The position numbers and the translations under genes were made by a program. The notes below the pieces were generated by a model. That model was given only the letters and a program-made list of their open reading frames with translations. It was not told where the DNA came from and searched no databases. A stretch of DNA of 64,000 nucleotides. It comes from an uncultured Collinsella sp. Lineage in GTDB: Bacteria > Actinomycetota > Coriobacteriia > Coriobacteriales > Coriobacteriaceae. The stretch is taken from assembly GCA_958435945.1 (NCBI GenBank), contig CAUBIC010000006.1, forward strand, positions 45,045-109,044, given 5' to 3'. This document shows, piece after piece, positions 18,076 to 27,115 of the stretch; the first letter of the stretch is position 1, and every line of letters starts with the position of its first letter.

Positions 18076-18154
18076 AGCCACCCCCATAAAAACCTGGATA
18101 ACTATACCATCACGGCAAAGCCGCGCGGGCGGCTACGCACGCTCTACGCAGCAA

Positions 18155-18925
18155 CTATTCCGCAGCGCCGCTCTCGGTTCCATACGACGACACCGGCGCC
18201 TCGACCACATGGTGATATCGATCGATATAGATTGCACGGGCACCCAGGCGTCGCACCAAATCCTGGTGATGTGTGCTCATCAAGACCGTCTTACCCGCCG
18301 CGACGTAGGCCAGCAAGAAGTTGACCACAATGTCGCATGAATCCTCGTCGAGCCCATTGGTAGGCTCGTCGAGGACCAAGATATCCGGGTTCATCGACAC
18401 CACCGCAGCCAGCGCCACACGCTTCTTTTGCCCACCCGAAAGCTGATAGGGCGAGGCATCGACCAGGTCGGCAACTTGAAACAGTTCCATGGCATCATGC
18501 ACGCGACGGTCGAGCTCGTCTGCCGGCAGCCCCATCTGCGCGGGACCAAAAGCAACTTCCTCACCCACCGTAGCGCAGAACAACTGGGCGTCGGCATTCT
18601 GGAACACAAAGCCCACGCGCTGATGAAACCGCTGGGCCGTCGCGGAATCCTTGAGATATGTCGCATCGACCGCATGCCCGTCGAGCAGGTACGCACCCGC
18701 GTCCGCAAACTCAAGGCCGTTGATAAGACGCATGATCGTCGTCTTGCCGCAGCCGTTGGGACCTAGCAGGGTAACGAGCTCCCCACGGTCCACCTGCAGC
18801 GAAACGCCATCGACCACCGTATGGCCCGCATAGGAAAACACCACGTCGCGAAACTCGATGAGCGGCGTTGTTTCGACGCCAGCAGCACCGCTCGCGCCCA
18901 TCGCGCCATTTGTATCGTTTGTCAA
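18155..18925 (-). CDS. cbiO: ECF transporter ATPase for cobalt/nickel (CbiO type)
   Basis: This 256-residue ABC ATPase has Walker A (GPNGCGKTT), a Q-loop (VFQNADAQLF), the signature LSGGQKKRVAL, Walker B (ILVLDEPTNGLD) and the switch His (STHHQDL). The FQNADAQLF form is typical of CbiO/EcfA proteins. A 25-residue Gly/Ala-rich N-terminal extension precedes the domain. It follows cbiQ by 44 bases, completing the CbiM-CbiQ-CbiO order. Confidence 0.92.
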   Translation of the reverse strand: MTNDTNGAMGASGAAGVETTPLIEFRDVVFSYAGHTVVDGVSLQVDRGELVTLLGPNGCGKTTIMRLINGLEFADAGAYLLDGHAVDATYLKDSATAQRFHQRVGFVFQNADAQLFCATVGEEVAFGPAQMGLPADELDRRVHDAMELFQVADLVDASPYQLSGGQKKRVALAAVVSMNPDILVLDEPTNGLDEDSCDIVVNFLLAYVAAGKTVLMSTHHQDLVRRLGARAIYIDRYHHVVEAPVSSYGTESGAAE

Positions 18926-18969
18926 AACGTCGCCCTTCCCTACTCACATCGACGGTTCGACCGTCCGCG

Positions 18970-19806
18970 CTACAGCACCGCGCACAACACGGCGAGCAAC
19001 GCCACAACGGCCGCGTAAACCGCATCGCGCCAGCCAAAGCCGCTCCGTGCAGGCGCCGGATACACGCCGGCGAAGCCGCGGCAGAGCATGGCCTCGTCCA
19101 TCGCGCGGCTGCATTCCATAGCCTTGATAAACGTCATGCCCATGATACCCGCCAGCGAATCGGTGCGCGAAAAACCCGCAGGCGCGGAACCGACGCTGCG
19201 CAGCATGACCGATTCGCACAGATCGTGCGCCGTGCGTCCCAGCACCTCAATATGCTTGAGCGCCATATCAAACGTAAAGATAACCTCGTCGGGCAGGTGC
19301 AGCATTTTGAGCGCCGCCGACATGCGGCTCCAGGTGAGCGTCCACGAAACACCCAGCACCAGCGACACATTAATAAACGTCTTGAGCGCGATCTTGAGCA
19401 TGGCGCCCGTGGCAGACGCGCTCAGCAACAGGGCAGGCAGCGCCAGAACCACCGCAAGCCCCGTGGCGCCAAGCGCCGGTACAAAAGTCGCGCGCAACCC
19501 GCGCGCGGGGCGCACCGCGACCAGCACCAACGCGATAGCCGCCATCAACATGAGGTACAGCGGGTTCTGCGTCAGACACACGCACAGGACGCAGACGAAC
19601 ATCCCCACCAGGCGCACCGGAGCCGAAACGCAAGAAAGGGCGCGGTCGACCATCGACCCGCCCTCGTGCGCGCCTCCACCCAGGCGAACCCGCTCAAGCA
19701 GGCTCGCCAGGTGCAGGACGTTCTTTTGCATCACACGATGCCGAGCCCCCGCGGGCTCGTAACGCTGCTCGACCGCAAGCCAGCTAGGCAGCTCGACCAT
19801 CTGCAT
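18970..19806 (-). CDS. cbiQ: ECF transporter transmembrane protein (CbiQ type)
   Basis: This 278-residue membrane protein has several hydrophobic segments (PVRLVGMFVCVLCVCL, YLMLMAAIALVLVAV, ATGLAVVLALPALLL and a C-terminal one) and the coupling motifs SWTLTWSRMSAAL and MTFIKAMECSRAMDEAMLCRGF, whose Ala-Arg-Gly-type segments contact the ATPase. It starts 4 bases after cbiM. It forms the energy-coupling module of a group I nickel/cobalt ECF transporter. Confidence 0.88.
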   Translation of the reverse strand: MQMVELPSWLAVEQRYEPAGARHRVMQKNVLHLASLLERVRLGGGAHEGGSMVDRALSCVSAPVRLVGMFVCVLCVCLTQNPLYLMLMAAIALVLVAVRPARGLRATFVPALGATGLAVVLALPALLLSASATGAMLKIALKTFINVSLVLGVSWTLTWSRMSAALKMLHLPDEVIFTFDMALKHIEVLGRTAHDLCESVMLRSVGSAPAGFSRTDSLAGIMGMTFIKAMECSRAMDEAMLCRGFAGVYPAPARSGFGWRDAVYAAVVALLAVLCAVL

Positions 19807-19810
19807 GCGC

Positions 19811-20869
19811 TCAGTTTTCCTTAACCGTCAGCGAGATCAGACGGAATGCGATGGTGAGCACCGCCACGCCAATTACGCCCGAGAGGATATACATGGCAGC
19901 CTGGCCGGCAAAGCCAAGACCCTGCTCCTCGGAATAGGCCTGCAGATAATCGCCCGTGGGCAGTGCGTCGGCAAAGGTCGGGGTATCGAGACCGACCGAA
20001 GCCTGCAGGCTGTCGTCACCAGCCTCCTGAACGGCGGTCGCGGCGCCCTCGGCGTCCCACTCGCCCCAGGCGTCACCCGTGGCCAGCAGGCCCAGCGGCG
20101 TGGCCACGACAAGCACGGCGACCAGGATGAGCGTGGGGACCAGCGAGGTCTTCTTGGCAGCAGCGCCCTCGGCAGCAAGCTGGCCATCGACGGCCTCGGG
20201 TCCGACGATAATGCTCGGCGCCGTCTTCTTAATGAAACCGTAGATCGCAGCCGTCGCCACGCCCTCGACCACGCCGGCAACCAGCATATGCGGGATCAAC
20301 ATGGCCGGAATAGCCACAGACAACGGGAAGGGGCAATACAGCGGCGCGCCCGAAGCGTTGGTAAAGAGCATCGGCTGAATACCAAACTCAATCGCCGCGC
20401 ACAGGGCCGCCAGGCACAGGCCGACCCAGCCGCTTACGATGGCCGAAACCGAGGTGCCCCAGCTCTTGTCGTGCAGACGGCTGTTGAGCGCACGGAACAC
20501 GATAGCAGCGACAAACGGCAGCACAAAGGCCATGTTAAAGCAGTTGGCGCCAAAGGACAGGATGCCGCCGTCGCCAAACAGCAGCGCCTGCAGCGCCAGC
20601 GCAACCGAGACAGCGATAGCCGCGGCCTCGGGGCCCAGCAGCAGTGCGATGAGCGCGCCACCAACGGCGTGACCAGTGGTACCGCCGGGCAGCGGCACAT
20701 TGAACATCATAAGCAGGAAGGAGAACGCGGCGCAGATGCCCAGGAAAGCCATGTGCTCGCGATCGAGCGTAGCGCGCACCTTTTTGATGCAATGGACCCA
20801 AACGGGCACCATTGCCACCGCCATGACGGCATCGGTCTGCGGAGACAGATAATTATCTGGAATGTGCAT
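19811..20869 (-). CDS. cbiM: Nickel/cobalt-binding S component, CbiM fused to a CbiN/PDGLE-like domain
   Basis: This 352-residue protein begins MHIPDNYLSPQTD; the N-terminal Met-His with a nearby conserved loop is the metal-binding end of CbiM/NikM. Residues 1-215 are the seven-helix CbiM part. Residues 245-352 hold two helices flanking PLGLLATGDAWGEW, resembling the PDGLE (NikN/CbiN) domain normally encoded separately. The substrate is Ni2+ or Co2+; the operator upstream favours nickel. It is the first gene of the cbiMQO operon. Confidence 0.88.
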   Translation of the reverse strand: MHIPDNYLSPQTDAVMAVAMVPVWVHCIKKVRATLDREHMAFLGICAAFSFLLMMFNVPLPGGTTGHAVGGALIALLLGPEAAAIAVSVALALQALLFGDGGILSFGANCFNMAFVLPFVAAIVFRALNSRLHDKSWGTSVSAIVSGWVGLCLAALCAAIEFGIQPMLFTNASGAPLYCPFPLSVAIPAMLIPHMLVAGVVEGVATAAIYGFIKKTAPSIIVGPEAVDGQLAAEGAAAKKTSLVPTLILVAVLVVATPLGLLATGDAWGEWDAEGAATAVQEAGDDSLQASVGLDTPTFADALPTGDYLQAYSEEQGLGFAGQAAMYILSGVIGVAVLTIAFRLISLTVKEN

Positions 20870-20926
20870 GTACGCCTCCCGGTTATCGGCGCACGGAATT
20901 GCAACGCCGCTTAAATCACCTTAAGA

Positions 20927-20954
20927 GTGTTACGTATTGTTAGATTCGTAACAC
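20927..20954. promoter_or_regulatory. NikR-type operator upstream of cbiM
   Basis: GTGTTAC-N14-GTAACAC is a perfect palindrome 58-85 bases upstream of the cbiM start. It has the form and spacing reported for NikR sites in Desulfovibrio-type genomes (GTGTTAC-N13/14-GTAACAC). No cobalamin riboswitch features were seen in the 245-bp gap. Confidence 0.65.
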
Positions 20955-21114
20955 GCCGCGGGCTATCATAGCAAAACGGCGCACTGCCGACAAAGCAGCA
21001 CGCCGTTATGTAATGCGCGTGTCATATATGCAGGCTCAGCGGTGTCTCATACCGAGCATAGCGGTCACGTAGGACTCAGCAGCAGCCACAGCTGACCTAT
21101 ACCCAGCGCAAATC

Positions 21115-23568
21115 CTAGCCGCGGACCTCGCCGTTTACGCCCTTGCACACCTTGGTGACGATCTTCTGGTGCGCCTTCTCGACCTCTTCGCTGGTGAGCG
21201 TGTGGTCGTCGGAGCGATACGTAAGCGCGAAGGCCATGGACTTTTTGCCCACGCCCACGCGGACCGGATCGCGATAGACGTCGAACAGACGCACGCCCTC
21301 GAGCAGCTTGCCGCCGGCGCTGGTAATGCGGCGCTCAAGATCCTCGCAGGTCACGGAGTTATCGACCACGATAGCCAGATCGTGCTCAACAGCCGGATAC
21401 TGCGAGAACTCGCGGTAGTTCTCCTGGTTGCGGGCGCCCTTGATCAGCTTGTCCAGGTCGAGCTCAAAGGCAACGACGACCTCGTCGATGCCCATGGCTT
21501 CGCGCGCCTCGGGGTGGATCTCGCCGACCCAGCCCAGCACGGTGCCGCCGGACAGAACCTCGGCCGCACGACCCGGCTGCAAGAAGGCATAGCCCTCGCC
21601 CTCGACGGGACGGAAGCGAACCTTCTCGATGCGCAGCTGGGCGAGCAGCTCCTCGACAATGCCCTTGCCAAAGAAGAAACGCAGCTTGCGGTACTTCATG
21701 TTCCAAGACTGCTCGCTCCACTGACCCGAGAGCACGCCCGCCACGGACTTGGTCTCCTTGGGCAGGCTGGCGTTCTCACGACCGTGGAACAGGCTGCCGA
21801 CCTCGTACAGGTGCACGTTGGGCGTGCCGTGGGCCTCGTTATAGGCCACGGATTTCAGCAGGCCCGGCAGCAGCGAGCGACGCATCTCGGTCTGCTCGGC
21901 TACCAGCGGATTCATGAGCACCACGGGGCAGCCGCGGCCCTCGGTGGACATGCCGATCTTCTCCAGGTCGCCCGGAGCGGCAAAGCCAAAAGTCGTGGTC
22001 TCATTGAGGCCGCAGGCGCGCAGGATCTCGCCGACCTTGCGGGTGAGCTTCTGCTCGCGGGTCAGGCCGCCGATGTGGTTCTTGGCAGCCGGGATGGTCG
22101 CCGTCACGCGGCCCATGCCCCACAGGCGCAGGACCTCCTCGATCAGATCGATCTCGCGCGGCAGGTCGGGGCGGAAGCTCGGCGGGGTGACCATAAAGTC
22201 CTCGCCGTCGCGCTCGACGGTGCAGCCCAGGCGAGTGAGCGAACGCTCGATAAACTCGGGCTCGATGTCGGCACCGCTAATGGCGTGCACGCGGGCCAGG
22301 CGCAGCTTGATGCTGTCGATGGTCTTGGGCGCGCGGAACACGTCGACGTAGCCGGGAGCGACCTCGCCGCCGGCGATCTCCTCGATCAGCGCGCAGGTAA
22401 CGTTGGCGACATCCACGCAGCCGGTCTCATCGACCTGGCGCTCAAAACGGATGGAGGCGTCGGAGATCAGCGACAGATCGCGGCTGGTGTGCGAGGTGCG
22501 ACCGGCGTTGAAGCAGGCACTCTCGACCATCACGTCGACGGTGTCATCCTCGATCTCGGAATCCATGCCGCCCATAACGCCGGCCAGCGCCACGGGACGC
22601 TCGCCGTCGGTGATGAGGCCCATGCCGGCGTCGAGCGTGCGCTCCTCGCCGTCGAGGGTCGTGAACTTCTCGTCCTGCTGGGCGGCGCGAACCACCACGC
22701 GGCGATGGCCATCGCGTTCGGCAAAGGTATCCAGGTCAAAGGCATGCAGCGGCTGACCGGTGAGCATCATCACATAGTTGGTGATGTCGACGATGTTGTT
22801 GTGCGGACGCACGCCCAGGGCGTTGAGGCGCTTGACCATCCAGTCGGGCGAGGGGCCGACCTTCACGTTGCGCACGATGCGGGCGACATAGCGGTCGCAC
22901 AGGCCCTCGTCGGCAATCTCGACCGAAAGCTCGTCGTCGGTCGCGCGGCCAGTCTCCGCCTTGATGGCGGGCAGCTCAACATGGAAATCGCGGTCGAAGA
23001 TGGCACCGGTCTCGCGGGCCATGCCAATCATGGACAGGCAGTCGGGACGGTTGGGCGTGATCTCGCAGTCGAGCACGGTATCGCTCGAGCCCACGTACTC
23101 GGCAAACGGCATGCCGCAGGGCGTATCCTCGGGCAGGATCATGATGCCGGAGTGATCGCCGCCCAGGCCGAGCTCGCGCGCAGAGCAGTTCATGCCCATG
23201 GACACGACGCCGCGAAGCTTGCTCTTCTTGATCTTAACGTCGCCGGGAAGCACAGCACCGATCATGGCCGTGACGATGTGGTCGCCGGCCTCAAAGTTCT
23301 GCGCGCCGCAGACGATCTGCAGCGGGGCGGGGTTGCCGTCGGCGTCGAGGTTCTTGTCGCCCACGTCGACCGAGCACACATACATGTGGTCGCTATCGGG
23401 GTGCGGGGTCTTGGTGAGCACCTTGGCAGTCACCACGTGGTCGAAGGACTCGCCCACGGTGTCGATCGCCTCGACCTCGGTGCCGGTACGGATATATTCG
23501 TCCGAAAGGGTCTTGGGATCCTCCGGAATATCGATCATGGTCTTGAGCCAGTCGTAAGAAACACGCAT
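21115..23568 (-). CDS. pheT: Phenylalanine--tRNA ligase beta subunit
   Basis: This 817-residue subunit of the alpha2-beta2 enzyme has an N-terminal tRNA-binding domain (about 40-150, including IVCGAQNFEAGDHIVTA), a B3/B4 editing domain (DCEITPNRPDCLSMIG; HNNIVDITNYVM), a B5 domain, a catalytic-like core (DLPREIDLIEEVLRLWG) and a C-terminal FDX-ACB anticodon-binding domain (REFSQYPAVEHDLAIVVD). Length and order are normal. The gap to pheS is 184 bp with no recognised promoter, so both are probably co-transcribed from the T-box leader. Confidence 0.97.
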   Translation of the reverse strand: MRVSYDWLKTMIDIPEDPKTLSDEYIRTGTEVEAIDTVGESFDHVVTAKVLTKTPHPDSDHMYVCSVDVGDKNLDADGNPAPLQIVCGAQNFEAGDHIVTAMIGAVLPGDVKIKKSKLRGVVSMGMNCSARELGLGGDHSGIMILPEDTPCGMPFAEYVGSSDTVLDCEITPNRPDCLSMIGMARETGAIFDRDFHVELPAIKAETGRATDDELSVEIADEGLCDRYVARIVRNVKVGPSPDWMVKRLNALGVRPHNNIVDITNYVMMLTGQPLHAFDLDTFAERDGHRRVVVRAAQQDEKFTTLDGEERTLDAGMGLITDGERPVALAGVMGGMDSEIEDDTVDVMVESACFNAGRTSHTSRDLSLISDASIRFERQVDETGCVDVANVTCALIEEIAGGEVAPGYVDVFRAPKTIDSIKLRLARVHAISGADIEPEFIERSLTRLGCTVERDGEDFMVTPPSFRPDLPREIDLIEEVLRLWGMGRVTATIPAAKNHIGGLTREQKLTRKVGEILRACGLNETTTFGFAAPGDLEKIGMSTEGRGCPVVLMNPLVAEQTEMRRSLLPGLLKSVAYNEAHGTPNVHLYEVGSLFHGRENASLPKETKSVAGVLSGQWSEQSWNMKYRKLRFFFGKGIVEELLAQLRIEKVRFRPVEGEGYAFLQPGRAAEVLSGGTVLGWVGEIHPEAREAMGIDEVVVAFELDLDKLIKGARNQENYREFSQYPAVEHDLAIVVDNSVTCEDLERRITSAGGKLLEGVRLFDVYRDPVRVGVGKKSMAFALTYRSDDHTLTSEEVEKAHQKIVTKVCKGVNGEVRG

Positions 23569-23752
23569 CTAGCTCTCCTTTCATACTGAAAGCCTGCGAA
23601 GAGATGCAGGTGGAAACTTCAACTTTGTGAACATTCCTTACAAAGCGAGGGTTGTCCAAGTGCGACAGATCGGCCCGAAAGAGGAGCGCCGCGTACTTTG
23701 GTACGCAAGCGACGAATGAGCGCCGAGGTGCCGTGCTTGGGCAAGCCGCAGC

Positions 23753-24829
23753 CTAGAACTGATTCAGGAAACGCATATCGCCTGTCATCAACGTACGCAG
23801 GTCGGGCAGGTCGTAGCGCAGGGCCGCGACGCGCTCGGCGCCAATGCCAAAGGCGAAGCCGGTGTACTTCTCGGGATCGATGCCGCAGTTGATCAGGACG
23901 TTGGGGTCGACCATGCCGCAGCCCAAGATCTCGATCCAGCCGCTGTGCTTGCAGAAGTTGCAGCCCTTGCCGCCGCAGACGTGGCAGCTTACGTCCACCT
24001 CGCAGCTCGGCTCGGTGAAGGGGAAGAAGTGCGGGCGATAACGCGTCTTGCGGTCCTCGCCAAACATGCACTTAACAAAGTAGTCGAGCGTGCCCTTAAG
24101 ATCGCCAAAGGTGATGCCCTCGTCGACGACCAGGCCCTCGATCTGGTTGAACTGCGGCAGGTGGCAGGCGTCGGCCGTGTCGGGACGGTAGACGGTGCCC
24201 GGGCAGATCATGTAGATGGGCGGCTTCTGCGACTCCATGGTGTGGATCTGCACGCCCGAGGTCTGGGTGCGCAGCAGCACGTCGGACTCACCGTGGGCGT
24301 GAGCCTCGGGGTGCGCGACGCTGCCGGGGTTGTTGTCGACCACGTAGAAGGTATCGCGGTCCGAGCGGCTCGGGTGATCCATGGGGGCGTTGAGCGCGGT
24401 GAAGTTGTAGTAGGAGGTGTCGACCATGGGGCCGGACTCGACGGTGTAGCCAATGCCGCAGAAGATGTCCTCGGCCTCCTCGATGATCTGCTTGATCAGG
24501 TGCTGGTGACCGATCTGCGGACGGATGCCCGGCAGCGTGATGTCGACGGCCTCGTGCTCGAGTGCGCGCTTGAGGGCGGCGGCCTTCATCTCGGTGGTGC
24601 GCTCGTCGAGCATGCCCTCGATCAGCTGGCGCATCTCGTTGGCGCGCTTGCCCATCACGGGACGATCCTCGGGGGCGAGCTTGCCCATCATGCGCATCAG
24701 GCCGGTGATGCGACCCTTGCGACCGAGCAGCTCAACGCGCGCAGCCTCGAGCTTGGCGGCGTCGTCGGCGCCTGCGACGAGCTCCTTGGCCTCTTCCTCG
24801 AGTTTGACCAGATCATCAATCAGACTCAT
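23753..24829 (-). CDS. pheS: Phenylalanine--tRNA ligase alpha subunit
   Basis: This 358-residue class II synthetase subunit has an N-terminal coiled coil, motif 2 region (GTVYRPDTADACHLPQFNQIEG) and motif 3 (FGIGAERVAALRYDLPDLR), and the phenylalanine pocket near FTEPSCEVDVSC. A Cys-rich insert CHVCGGKGCNFCKHSGW is typical of many bacterial PheS. ATG 24829 follows AAAGGGAAG. The in-frame extension to 24940 runs through the T-box terminator and is not coding. Confidence 0.96.
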   Translation of the reverse strand: MSLIDDLVKLEEEAKELVAGADDAAKLEAARVELLGRKGRITGLMRMMGKLAPEDRPVMGKRANEMRQLIEGMLDERTTEMKAAALKRALEHEAVDITLPGIRPQIGHQHLIKQIIEEAEDIFCGIGYTVESGPMVDTSYYNFTALNAPMDHPSRSDRDTFYVVDNNPGSVAHPEAHAHGESDVLLRTQTSGVQIHTMESQKPPIYMICPGTVYRPDTADACHLPQFNQIEGLVVDEGITFGDLKGTLDYFVKCMFGEDRKTRYRPHFFPFTEPSCEVDVSCHVCGGKGCNFCKHSGWIEILGCGMVDPNVLINCGIDPEKYTGFAFGIGAERVAALRYDLPDLRTLMTGDMRFLNQF

Positions 24830-24910
24830 GTCTTCCCTTTCGTCTCTCGCGCATTCGCTTGCCAGGGCGACCAATGCCGCTTGGCGTTGCGAAAACGCGG
24901 CCCGGTTCGG

Positions 24911-25195
24911 TAACAAAAAACCGTCCTCGGGCATGTGCATTGCCCAAGGACGGTTGAATTCCGCGGTACCACCTTGTTTGACCCGACGGATGTCTGGCCC
25001 GTCGCGCCCACTCTTTGCCCCTTGTCGCGAGGCTCACGGCTTCCCTACTGGGGACATCGCCGCCACTGGCCGCGCGCCCGTTGAGGTCGCTGCTCGGGAG
25101 TGAACGCTTGGCCCTTGTCACCGCAGGAAGGCTTGCAGCCCATGACCTTCCCTCTCTTGCCGGCGACGCGGCGGGCAAAACCCTCTCCGTCAACG
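24911..25195 (-). promoter_or_regulatory. T-box riboswitch leader of pheST
   Basis: The minus strand contains the T-box core GGTGGTACCGCGG (24961-24973) followed by a terminator stem (24921-24933 with 24941-24953, one mismatch) and TTTTTT at 24914-24920. An AGAGAGGGAAGG stem I-like element lies further 5', and a candidate Phe specifier TTC is at 25127-25129. Uncharged tRNA-Phe would favour the antiterminator and allow pheST transcription. A -10-like TATCCT lies near 25210. The specifier is the least certain part. Confidence 0.88.
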
Positions 25196-25333
25196 CATTG
25201 GGCTACAGGATACCACATTGTGTGGGCGTATCGCCGCGTTCCGTTTTGTTCGTGCTGGGTACAAGGCAAGTAGCTGTGCAAACTGGCCGTGCGCCCATCC
25301 GTGGCGCTCGGCTCGCGAGATCAAGGATATGGT

Positions 25334-26908
25334 ATGGGAAAGAACAAGGATAAGATGGCCAAGCCCGCAGCGGACAAGACGCCCAAAGGCATGAAGGTCG
25401 AAAAGGCCGTCAAAAAATTCCGCAAGCTCGAGGGCAAGCTGTGGACCCGCGAGTACCTGCTCAAGATTGCCGAGTTTGACGGCGCGACCATTGCCCCCGC
25501 CAACGGCGCCGCAGCGCGCGCCGACGCCATGGGCACCCTTGCCGGCGAGCATCATAAGCTCCTGACCAGCGAAAAGTCTTTCGAACTTGTGCGCTCGCTG
25601 GCACGCGAAACCGTCGCCGGCGGCAAGATCGACGACCCGCAGCTGCTCGACGAGATCCGCATACTCGGCCGCGACCAGCGCGAAGCGAGCGTCATTCCCA
25701 CCGAGGAAGCCGAGGCCTGGACCAGGCTCACCTGCGAGGCCGACGCCGTGTGGCACAAGGCCAAGACGGCCAATGACTGGGCGAGCTTTGAGCCCTATGT
25801 GGATAGAATCGTCGGCCAGCTTAAGCATCAGGCCGAGCTCATGGACCCCAAGCGCGACCCATACGATGTTTGGCTTGACCAGTACGAGCGCGGCCTTTCC
25901 GCCAAGAGCTTCGATGCGTTTTGCGATGAGGTCAAGGCTACGGTCGTGCCGCTCGTGCACGCCATCGGCGAGCGCGGCCAGCAGCCCGCTGCCGACTTTT
26001 TGCACGCCCGCGTGCCCGAGGCTGCCCAGCGTGCCATGAGCTTCGATCTTATGAAGCTCGTCGGCCTGGACCTGAACGACACCACGCTTGCCTTTACCGA
26101 ACACCCGTTTAGCGAGGGCTTTGCCGTGGGTGACGCGCGCATCGCGACGCACATCTATGAGGACGACTGCATCTCCAACGTCTACAGCATCATCCACGAG
26201 GCCGGTCACACCATGTATGAGCTGGGCGTGAACCCCGCCTATGCGCGCACCTGCCTGGAGGGCGGCACCTCCATGGGCATCCACGAGAGCCAGAGCCGCT
26301 TCTTTGAGAACACCGTGGGTCGCAGCCGCGCCTTTATGGGACCGCTGCTCGAGGTGCTGCGCCGCCACGCGCCCGAGGTCTACGGCAACGTGGACGAGGA
26401 CACGCTCTACCGCGCCGTGAACATCGCGCAGCCGTCGTTGATCCGCACCGAGGCGGACGAGCTCACCTATCCGCTGCACGTTATGGTGCGCTACGAGATC
26501 GAGCGTATGCTGTTTGCCGGTGAGGCCACGGCCAAGGACATCCCCGCGCTTTGGAATCGCTTTATGAACGAGTACCTGGGCATTCCCGTTCCCGACGACA
26601 CGCACGGCTGCCTGCAGGATACGCACTGGAGCGGTGGCTCGTTTGGCTACTTCCCCACCTATGCGCTGGGCAGCGCCTACGACGCCATGTTTGTGCCGGC
26701 CATGTGCCGCGACGGCGTCGACCTTACCGATGCCTGCGCGAGCGGCGATCTGGCGCCCGTCCGCGCCTGGCTGGGCGAGCACATTTGGCAGTGGGGCCGC
26801 GCCAAAGACGCGCCGGAGCTCATCAAGGGCGCCTGCGGCATGGACTTTGACGCCCGCTACTACTGCAGCTACCTGCAGGACAAGTTCACCACGCTGTACG
26901 AGCTGTAA
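25334..26908 (+). CDS. M32 family metallocarboxypeptidase (carboxypeptidase Taq-like)
   Basis: This 524-residue cytoplasmic zinc carboxypeptidase has a long helical N-terminus, DPYDVWLDQYERG, the HEAGH zinc site at 288-292 and the downstream family motif HESQSRFFEN. It removes C-terminal residues from peptides. The first 25 residues are lysine-rich and poorly conserved. ATG 25334 has AAGGA upstream; the longer ORF start at 25289 would enter the region opposite the T-box promoter. It is divergent from pheST. Confidence 0.92.
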   Translation: MGKNKDKMAKPAADKTPKGMKVEKAVKKFRKLEGKLWTREYLLKIAEFDGATIAPANGAAARADAMGTLAGEHHKLLTSEKSFELVRSLARETVAGGKIDDPQLLDEIRILGRDQREASVIPTEEAEAWTRLTCEADAVWHKAKTANDWASFEPYVDRIVGQLKHQAELMDPKRDPYDVWLDQYERGLSAKSFDAFCDEVKATVVPLVHAIGERGQQPAADFLHARVPEAAQRAMSFDLMKLVGLDLNDTTLAFTEHPFSEGFAVGDARIATHIYEDDCISNVYSIIHEAGHTMYELGVNPAYARTCLEGGTSMGIHESQSRFFENTVGRSRAFMGPLLEVLRRHAPEVYGNVDEDTLYRAVNIAQPSLIRTEADELTYPLHVMVRYEIERMLFAGEATAKDIPALWNRFMNEYLGIPVPDDTHGCLQDTHWSGGSFGYFPTYALGSAYDAMFVPAMCRDGVDLTDACASGDLAPVRAWLGEHIWQWGRAKDAPELIKGACGMDFDARYYCSYLQDKFTTLYEL

Positions 26909-26974
26909 GGATTGACCAGCACACCATCGCCAACGCCAACCATGTTGACGCCGATGTCTTGGCAATGTCAGCGA

Positions 26975-27115
26975 AAACGGCCCTAAGCGAGCAAGGTGAC
27001 GTGAAATGAAAGGGCGCTGACCTTCTGGTCGCGCCCTTGAAATTGAACGTCAGATTGCCGCTTAGGGCCGTTTGCAGCGTCGAGCAGTTACGCGGTTTGG
27101 TAAAACCGCGTAACT
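26975..27115. repeat. Nested hairpins between convergent M32 and glmM genes
   Basis: A perfect 15-bp outer repeat (26975-26989 with 27059-27073, core CGGCCCTAAGCG) encloses an inner GC-rich hairpin (27010-27017 with 27031-27038, plus GACC/GGTC). Next to it, 27086-27098 pairs perfectly with 27103-27115 (AGTTACGCGGTTT, 4-base loop), overlapping the glmM stop. None is followed by a clear T-run on both strands, but the position suits a bidirectional terminator. Confidence 0.65.

Noticed and set aside
20870..21114. Cobalamin riboswitch upstream of cbiM
   Set aside because: No B12-box-like sequence was found; the NikR-type palindrome explains regulation better.
21169..23589. An 806-codon plus-strand frame opposite pheT
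   Set aside because: Shadow of a highly conserved housekeeping gene; no start site or domain.
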